Origin: Methanobrevibacter sp.
GTDB taxonomy: Archaea; Methanobacteriota; Methanobacteria; Methanobacteriales; Methanobacteriaceae
Assembly: GCA_016291275.1 (NCBI GenBank)
Contig: JAEEWY010000047.1
Location: 1 to 9,541 of the forward strand
DNA: 9,541 nt
Direction: 5' to 3'
The notes under the pieces were generated by a model. That model made no database searches. It was not told the DNA's origin and was given only the letters and a program-made list of their open reading frames with translations. This document shows, piece after piece, positions 5,179 through 9,541 of this stretch. Each line of letters starts with the position of its first letter. Positions within the stretch are counted from its first letter, which is position 1. Made by a program: the position numbers and the translations under genes.

Positions 5179-6576
5179 ATGAGCGAAAATAAAGAAAAGA
5201 ATGAAAATATTGAAGTGATTACAGGAGATCCGAAAAGGGCTATAAGAAAGCTTAGTGTACCTATGATGGTTTCCATGCTCTTGATTATGATGTATAACCT
5301 TGCAGACAGCATATGGGTAGCTGGTATCGGTTCAGATGCATTGGCTGCAATTGGATTCATCACACCACTCTTCATGGTTCTTGTAGGGCTTGGAAACGGT
5401 ATCGGTTCAGGTGCAAACTCACTTATAGCAAGATATATCGGTGCAAATAATTTTGGACAGGCAAACAATGCAGGTTTGCATGCAATCGTACTTTCAATAG
5501 TTGTATCTCTCATATTTACAGTTATAATGACTGTATTGATGGTTCCAATTCTTCAACTTATGGGTGCAGGAGATACAATAGGATATGCACTCGATTACGG
5601 TTACATTATCTTTGGATTCCTATTCATCTTTGTTTTCTCAGGAGTATTGTCTGCAATATTCAGATCTGAAGGAGATATGAGAAGAGCTACAATAGCTATT
5701 GCAGTTACAGCTATACTCAACATTATCTTAGACCCTATTTTCATTTATGTATTGGATTTAGGAATCGTAGGAGCTGCATGGGCAACAATCATCTCATGTA
5801 CAATGTCAATTCTTGTTATGAGCTATTGGATTTGGGGTAAAAAAGACCTTTTCCTTGATTTGAACCCTAAAAACTTTAAATACAATAGCGGAATTCTGAT
5901 TGATACCCTTCAAGTGGCTATCCCTTCAACCCTTGAAAACGTGATCTTTTCAGCACTTGCAATCATAATCAATTCAATGCTTGTTATTACAGCGGGAACT
6001 GATGCGGTAGCTGTATATACCGCTTCCATGAGGATTGTTCAATTATGTATGATACCATTGATAGGTATTGGAACAGCTGTTCTTACAGTGGCAGGGGTGG
6101 CATACGGTGCACACAATTATAAAAACCTTAAGATTGGGCATAGTTACTCCATCAAATTAGGATTTGCAGTATCAATCTTGCTTGGAGCAATCATGGTCAT
6201 TTTCTCAAGCCAAATCGCTACAGCATTCAGTTATACAAATGCAAGTGCAGGACTTTCATCACAAATCGCAACTGCAATCAGCATACTAAGCTTTTTCGTG
6301 CTTGCAATACCTCATGGTATTATGTCTTCAATGATGTTCCAAGGAGTTGGAAAGGGAACATACTCACTTATCATTACCCTTCTTAGATCACTCATTTTAG
6401 AATCTGTTCTAGCATACTTATTCTGCTTTATCTTTGGATGGGGAGTTGTTGGAATATATGCTGGAGTAGTGCTTGGTTGTTTCCTTGGAGGAACAGTTGG
6501 ATATGTATGGGCTAAATTCTTCATTAAAAAGTTCGAAAAGATATCCAAAGACAGATACGATGGTGTAGAGTCATAA
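5179..6576 (+). CDS. MATE-family multidrug/metabolite efflux transporter
   Basis: This 465-residue protein is of usual MATE length, with two MatE repeats and about 12 hydrophobic segments. The opening ITGDPKRAIRKLSVPMMVSML (15-35), then MMYNLADSIWVAGIGSDALAAIGF (37-60) and a Gly/Ala-rich stretch GNGIGSGANSLIARYIGA (72-89), are family hallmarks. The C-terminal repeat contains FQGVGKGTYS. MATE proteins are cytoplasmic-membrane antiporters that export drugs or metabolites using Na+ or H+ gradients; the substrate here cannot be deduced. The ATG at 5179 follows AGGGGA (5164-5169) with 9-base spacing and AAGG closer in. The gene is divergent from ilvC and convergent with ilvBN, so it is not in either unit. 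Its base composition resembles that of its neighbours, with no sign of recent transfer. Confidence 0.92.
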   Translation: MSENKEKNENIEVITGDPKRAIRKLSVPMMVSMLLIMMYNLADSIWVAGIGSDALAAIGFITPLFMVLVGLGNGIGSGANSLIARYIGANNFGQANNAGLHAIVLSIVVSLIFTVIMTVLMVPILQLMGAGDTIGYALDYGYIIFGFLFIFVFSGVLSAIFRSEGDMRRATIAIAVTAILNIILDPIFIYVLDLGIVGAAWATIISCTMSILVMSYWIWGKKDLFLDLNPKNFKYNSGILIDTLQVAIPSTLENVIFSALAIIINSMLVITAGTDAVAVYTASMRIVQLCMIPLIGIGTAVLTVAGVAYGAHNYKNLKIGHSYSIKLGFAVSILLGAIMVIFSSQIATAFSYTNASAGLSSQIATAISILSFFVLAIPHGIMSSMMFQGVGKGTYSLIITLLRSLILESVLAYLFCFIFGWGVVGIYAGVVLGCFLGGTVGYVWAKFFIKKFEKISKDRYDGVES

Positions 6577-6586
6577 AAAGATAAAT

Positions 6587-6610
6587 AAAACTAAATAAAA
6601 AAGTTTTTTT
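6587..6610 (+). terminator. Weak hairpin plus T7 at the end of the MATE gene
   Basis: AAAACT (6587-6592) and AGTTTT (6602-6607) form a 6-bp stem with a 9-base loop. The stem runs into seven Ts at 6604-6610. The start is 11 bases after the stop codon. The stem is weak, and the T-run alone may be the signal. Confidence 0.4.
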
Positions 6611-6660
6611 AAAAAATTATTAAAAATAGATAAATAAAATAATTAAAAATTGGTTTTATT

Positions 6661-6701
6661 TTAAAAAATAAAAAAGTAGTTAAGAGAAATACCCTTAACT
6701 A
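6661..6701 (-). terminator. Hairpin plus T-run terminator of ilvBN
   Basis: On the minus strand TAGTTAAG (6701-6694) pairs perfectly with CTTAACTA (6684-6677) around a 9-base loop. It is followed by C, TTTTTT, A and TTTTTT. The 5' arm starts with the ilvN stop codon TAG. Confidence 0.68.
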
Positions 6702-7190
6702 GTGATGACCTCTTGCTATAGCAGTAGGTCCAGTACGAGCTATTTTCTTGATTCCGAATGGCTTAAGCAATCTTAAGAATGAATCAATCTTTTCAGGATT
6801 GCCTGTAACTTCCATTGTAATGAAATCATCACATACATCAATGATCTTTGCCTTGAAAATATCTGCATACTCTATAATCTCAGACCTTGATTTTTCTCGT
6901 GTGGTCTTAACTTTAACCAAACAAAGCTCCCTTTTCAATACGTACTCAGGGTCAAGATCCTTTATTTTTACAACATCAACAAGCTTGTGCAATTGCTTGA
7001 TGACTTGTTCCAAGACCTTTTCATCACCTTTTACAACGAAAACCATTCTAGCCAAACCTTCAACTTCAGATGCCCCTACAGTAATGCTGTCAATATTGAA
7101 TCCACGTCTATTCAATAATCCTGCAACATTTTGAAGTACACCTGGCTTGTGTTCAACTAAAGTGCTGATAACATGAGATTTTTCGCTCAT
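6699..7190 (-). CDS. ilvN: Acetolactate synthase regulatory (small) subunit
   Basis: This 163-residue protein is the regulatory partner of IlvB. It stimulates the catalytic subunit and confers feedback inhibition by valine. An N-terminal ACT domain (about 5-77) has VEHKPGVLQNVAGLLNRRGFNIDSITVG. G17 and N32 correspond to the positions that bind valine in E. coli IlvH, so valine sensitivity is likely (inference). The C-terminal IlvN domain follows from about 84, with KVKTTREKSRSEI and the end GPTAIARG. The open frame extends upstream to 7271, but ATG 7190 is chosen because GGAGG (7203-7199) lies 8 bases before it and family homology begins there. The start is one base after the ilvB stop, and the ribosome binding site is inside ilvB, which indicates translational coupling. 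Confidence 0.95.
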   Translation of the reverse strand: MSEKSHVISTLVEHKPGVLQNVAGLLNRRGFNIDSITVGASEVEGLARMVFVVKGDEKVLEQVIKQLHKLVDVVKIKDLDPEYVLKRELCLVKVKTTREKSRSEIIEYADIFKAKIIDVCDDFITMEVTGNPEKIDSFLRLLKPFGIKKIARTGPTAIARGHH

Positions 7191-7191
7191 T

Positions 7192-8916
7192 CTAATTTCC
7201 TCCTTCTGCATGTTGAGAATCTTTAGAAAGTTCCACATCACCCTCATATTTATACTCACCAAGAAGGTCATTTATGCCTCCACCTGGTGGGAACATTGGA
7301 ATGAACTCATTCTTCTCAACAGTAATGTCTACTAAAATAGCTTCATTATCTTTCAATGCTTTGGATAAGACCTCTTGAGTCTTGCCTACTTCTTCAACTC
7401 TTACTGCATTGATGCCATAACTTTCAGCTAATTTAACAAAATCAGGAGTACTTCCCATATCGGTTTGGGAGTATCTTTGATTATACATCTTGTTTTGCCA
7501 TTGGTAAACCATTCCTAATTTTCTGTTGTTCAACATAGCGATAACTACAGGAATGTCATACTCCTTGATTGTAGCCAATTCTTGGGAAACCATAAGGAAT
7601 CCTCCATCACCTACAATTGCAAGCACTGCATCATCAGGACATGCAACCTTTGCACCAATAGCTGCTGGGAAACCGAATCCCATAGTTCCAAGACCTCCTG
7701 AAGATATGAACTTGCGAGGTTTTGAAATGTCCAGGAAATGTGCTGCCCACATTTGGTGAAGACCTACATCAGTTGTTACAATGGTATCTTCAGTGATTGA
7801 GTTTGCAATTTCCTTGATTACCTGTTGAGGTTTCAATGGTATATCATCATAACTTACTCTTGGTATTGTAGATTTCTTGAATTCTACAATAGATTTTAAC
7901 CAAGCATTCTTATCGCTTGGTTTTGCTTCAAGCTCTTTAATCAATTGATTTAATACAATCTTTGCATCACCTACAATAGGCAAGTCTACAGCAACATTCT
8001 TACCAATCTCTGCTGGATCGATGTCAATGTGGATAACCTTAGCGTTAGGTATGAACTCTTCCAGTTTACCGGTAGTTCTGTCAGAGAATCTGCAGCCTAT
8101 TGCAAGCAAGCAGTCAGTCTTGTTGATGTTTTGGTTAGCAACTTGCTTTCCATGCATACCAAGCATTCCCATGGACAAGTCATCCTTCTCATCAACAATG
8201 CCTTTACCCATTAATGTAGTTGCAATAGGAGCATTGATCAATTCAGCAAGTTTCTTGACTTCCTCATTAGCACCAGATAATATGGTACCTCCACCTGCTA
8301 AAATGAATGGCTTATCTGCTTCAAGAAGCATTTTAGCAGCTTTTGCAATCTGTTTAGAATTACCTTTCACAGTAGGTTTATAACCAGGAGTTGGAATTGT
8401 TCCCAATACGTAATCATCCAATTCTTGCTCTTGCACTTCCTTAGGAACATCAATTAATACAGGTCCGCATCTGCCAGTTGAAGCTATTTCAAAACTGGTA
8501 TTGATGATGCTTGGAATATCGTTTGCGTCTTTTGGCTGATAGGAATGTTTAGTGATAGGCATTGTAATACCCATGATGTCTACTTCCTGGAATGCATCAT
8601 TACCGATTAAATTACTTACAACCTGTCCAGTAATTGCAATAAGTGGAGATGAATCCATATATGCATTTGCAATACCAGTGACCAAGTTGGTTGCACCAGG
8701 TCCGGAAGTAGCTAAACAGACACCAACTTTACCAGAAGCTCTTGCATAACCTTCTGCAGCATGTGCTGCACATTGTTCATGTCTAACAAGTATATGCCTT
8801 AAGTCTGAATCATATAGCATGTCATAAAATGGAATTACGGTACCTCCAGGGTAACCGAAAATGGTGTCAACACCTTTATCCATTAAAGCTTTAATAATAG
8901 CGTCTCCGCCTCTCAT
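7192..8916 (-). CDS. ilvB: Acetolactate synthase catalytic (large) subunit
   Basis: This 574-residue ThDP- and FAD-dependent enzyme condenses two pyruvates to acetolactate, or pyruvate with 2-oxobutyrate, the first common step to valine, leucine and isoleucine. The N-terminal pyrimidine-binding domain has FGYPGGT and the catalytic E47 in VRHEQCAAHAAEGYAR. The central FAD-type domain lies at about 188-325. The C-terminal ThDP domain has GDGGFLMV (436-443) ending in the Mg ligand region LNN (462-464). W473 in GMVYQWQ matches the herbicide-site Trp of plant AHAS. Length is normal. A TTG at 8922 is in frame, but AAGGATGG (8930-8923) is correctly spaced only for ATG 8916. It forms an operon with ilvN and is divergent from purD. 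Confidence 0.96.
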   Translation of the reverse strand: MRGGDAIIKALMDKGVDTIFGYPGGTVIPFYDMLYDSDLRHILVRHEQCAAHAAEGYARASGKVGVCLATSGPGATNLVTGIANAYMDSSPLIAITGQVVSNLIGNDAFQEVDIMGITMPITKHSYQPKDANDIPSIINTSFEIASTGRCGPVLIDVPKEVQEQELDDYVLGTIPTPGYKPTVKGNSKQIAKAAKMLLEADKPFILAGGGTILSGANEEVKKLAELINAPIATTLMGKGIVDEKDDLSMGMLGMHGKQVANQNINKTDCLLAIGCRFSDRTTGKLEEFIPNAKVIHIDIDPAEIGKNVAVDLPIVGDAKIVLNQLIKELEAKPSDKNAWLKSIVEFKKSTIPRVSYDDIPLKPQQVIKEIANSITEDTIVTTDVGLHQMWAAHFLDISKPRKFISSGGLGTMGFGFPAAIGAKVACPDDAVLAIVGDGGFLMVSQELATIKEYDIPVVIAMLNNRKLGMVYQWQNKMYNQRYSQTDMGSTPDFVKLAESYGINAVRVEEVGKTQEVLSKALKDNEAILVDITVEKNEFIPMFPPGGGINDLLGEYKYEGDVELSKDSQHAEGGN

Positions 8917-8931
8917 TTTCAACCATCCTTT

Positions 8932-9003
8932 TCATTTAATAAATTCAATAATCATGATTTTAATTTTCGAAAATCCTGTTTTGAAAAAACAAGAAATTTT
9001 CAT
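8932..9003 (-). CDS. Possible isoleucine-rich leader peptide upstream of ilvB
   Basis: An ATG at 9003-9001 opens a 23-codon frame that ends with TGA at 8934-8932, 15 bases before the ilvB start. Six of its 23 residues are isoleucine, and the second half reads KIKIMIIEFIK. It has no good ribosome binding site. However, the TATA-like sequence at 9025-9042 predicts transcription starts within about 0 to 10 bases of its ATG, so it could be translated from a leaderless or near-leaderless message. AT-rich DNA yields Ile codons easily, so chance is a serious alternative. Any role in attenuating ilvBN is inference. Confidence 0.25.
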   Translation of the reverse strand: MKISCFFKTGFSKIKIMIIEFIK

Positions 9004-9008
9004 AAAAT
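8950..9008. repeat. Cluster of short palindromes in the ilvB leader
   Basis: Four inverted repeats follow one another. AATCATGATT (8950-8959) and ATTTTCGAAAAT (8963-8974) are perfect palindromes. TGTTTT-GAA-AAAACA (8977-8991) and ATTTT-CAT-AAAAT (8996-9008) have three-base loops. They occupy the stretch between the predicted ilvB transcription start and its ribosome binding site, so they could be RNA hairpins or operator DNA. Confidence 0.45.
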
Positions 9009-9024
9009 CTTATTCAATAATTTG

Positions 9025-9042
9025 TAATATAATAATATATAT
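9025..9042 (-). promoter_or_regulatory. TATA-like region, probable ilvBN promoter
   Basis: On the minus strand ATATATATTATTATATTA gives two overlapping TATA choices. Starts about 26 bases downstream would fall between about 9003 and 9012, giving an ilvB leader of about 90 bases that includes the palindrome cluster. A further TATA-like ATTTATATC lies at 9052-9060. Confidence 0.4.
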
Positions 9043-9080
9043 CCTAAGATAGATATAAATATTAACATATGTTTTTTAAA

Positions 9081-9089
9081 AAATATATA
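9081..9089 (+). promoter_or_regulatory. TATA-like box, probable purD promoter
   Basis: AAATATATA lies in the divergent gap between ilvB and purD. It predicts a start near 9111, about 80 bases ahead of the purD ATG. The ilvB and purD TATA candidates are about 50 bases apart on opposite strands, with no overlap. Confidence 0.35.
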
Positions 9090-9192
9090 CTAATAAAAAC
9101 ATAAATCATAATAATTAGGATTTTAATTTTTTTATTGACATGAAAAATTAATCTGAAATATTAAACTCAAAACTCTTGAATGGAGATTAAAA

Positions 9193-9541
9193 ATGAAAGT
9201 ATTAGTTGTTGGAACCGGTGCAAGAGAACATGCAATCTGTGATGCATTGATAAAAGATGATGTAGAATTATATGCTTACATGAGCAAGAACAATCCTGGA
9301 ATCAGTAAAATATCCACTTTTAAGAAGGGAGATGAAGGGGAAGTTGATGAAGTGGCTAAATTCGCAAAGGAAAATGGAATCGAATTGGCTGTCATCGGAC
9401 CTGAAGCTCCTCTTGGAAAAGGAATTGTAAATGCTCTTGAAGCGGTTGGAGTCCCTTGTGTTGGACCAGCACAAGAATCTGCAAGAATTGAAACTGACAA
9501 ATCATTTATGAGAAACCTCTTTGAAAAATACCAAATCAAAG
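9193..9541 (+). CDS. purD: Phosphoribosylamine-glycine ligase (GAR synthetase), N-terminal part
   Basis: The 116 visible residues are the N-terminal domain of PurD, the ATP-dependent ligase that joins glycine to phosphoribosylamine in the second step of purine synthesis. The start MKVLVVGTGAREHAI is the family signature. VIGPEAPLGKGIVNALE and PCVGPAQESARIETDKSFMR are further conserved PurD segments, the latter leading into the ATP-grasp domain. The ATG at 9193 is preceded by GGAGAT at 9182-9187, a good ribosome binding site. The frame is open to the last base, so the gene continues beyond the window. It has no pathway link to the ilv genes other than sharing the divergent gap with ilvB. Confidence 0.95.
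   Translation, partial: MKVLVVGTGAREHAICDALIKDDVELYAYMSKNNPGISKISTFKKGDEGEVDEVAKFAKENGIELAVIGPEAPLGKGIVNALEAVGVPCVGPAQESARIETDKSFMRNLFEKYQIK

Noticed and set aside
5179..6576. MATE gene as a recently inserted mobile cargo
   Set aside because: No target-site duplication, inverted terminal repeat, integrase or transposase, or compositional break is visible at either side.
7191..7271. N-terminal extension of IlvN by 27 residues
   Set aside because: The extension overlaps the C-terminal coding region of ilvB in another frame. The GGAGG site points to ATG 7190, where ACT-domain homology begins.
8021..8383. A 120-codon plus-strand frame inside ilvB
   Set aside because: It is antisense to the FAD-type domain of acetolactate synthase and has no independent support.
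4907..9019. Shared octamer ATTCAATA upstream of ilvC (4907-4914) and twice upstream of ilvB (8943-8950, 9012-9019) as a common operator
   Set aside because: The same string also occurs inside the ilvN coding region near 7108 and close variants occur elsewhere. It is too short and AT-rich to count without a genome-wide test.
9268..9539. Two overlapping minus-strand open frames (68 and 87 codons) at the right edge
   Set aside because: They lie antisense to the clear PurD N-terminus on the plus strand and show no family motif or ribosome binding site. They are shadows of the purD frame.

Overview
The window is very AT-rich archaeal chromosome from a methanogen, most likely a gut-type Methanobrevibacter or a close relative in Methanobacteriaceae. 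Four things point there: a gene that matches methanogenesis marker protein 12 (a family found in methanogens), GGAGG/GGTGA-type ribosome binding sites, TATA-like boxes instead of -35/-10 promoters, and a UppP-type lipid-carrier phosphatase that fits a pseudomurein-walled archaeon. The genus is inferred from overall character, not from a search.

Layout from left to right. Positions 1-180 hold two identical tandem tRNA-Val(UAC) genes on the minus strand, the first cut by the window edge. ilvE (branched-chain aminotransferase, +) and uppP (polyprenyl-diphosphatase, +) follow, separated by a terminator. mmp12 (-) converges on uppP. ilvC (-) lies upstream of mmp12 and is divergent from a MATE-family efflux gene (+). 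The MATE gene converges on the ilvB-ilvN pair (-), where the ilvB stop and ilvN start are one base apart. ilvB is divergent from purD (+), which runs off the right edge.

The theme is branched-chain amino acid synthesis. IlvBN makes acetolactate or acetohydroxybutyrate, IlvC isomerises and reduces it, and IlvE carries out the final transamination. Dihydroxyacid dehydratase (ilvD) and the leu genes are not in the window. The ilv genes form at least three transcription units, and the MATE gene sits in opposite orientation between ilvBN and ilvC.

The coding content is conventional, and I found no phage, transposon, CRISPR, toxin-antitoxin or defence locus. The unexplained signal is in the gaps: (1) every complete transcription unit ends in an inverted repeat plus T-run, four of them overlapping the stop codon; (2) an isoleucine-rich 23-codon reading frame sits just ahead of ilvB, near a predicted transcription start; (3) perfect 15-bp direct repeats lie at the predicted start site of the MATE gene; (4) overlapping, mutually exclusive inverted repeats lie upstream of ilvC. 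All regulatory readings are inference from sequence alone.
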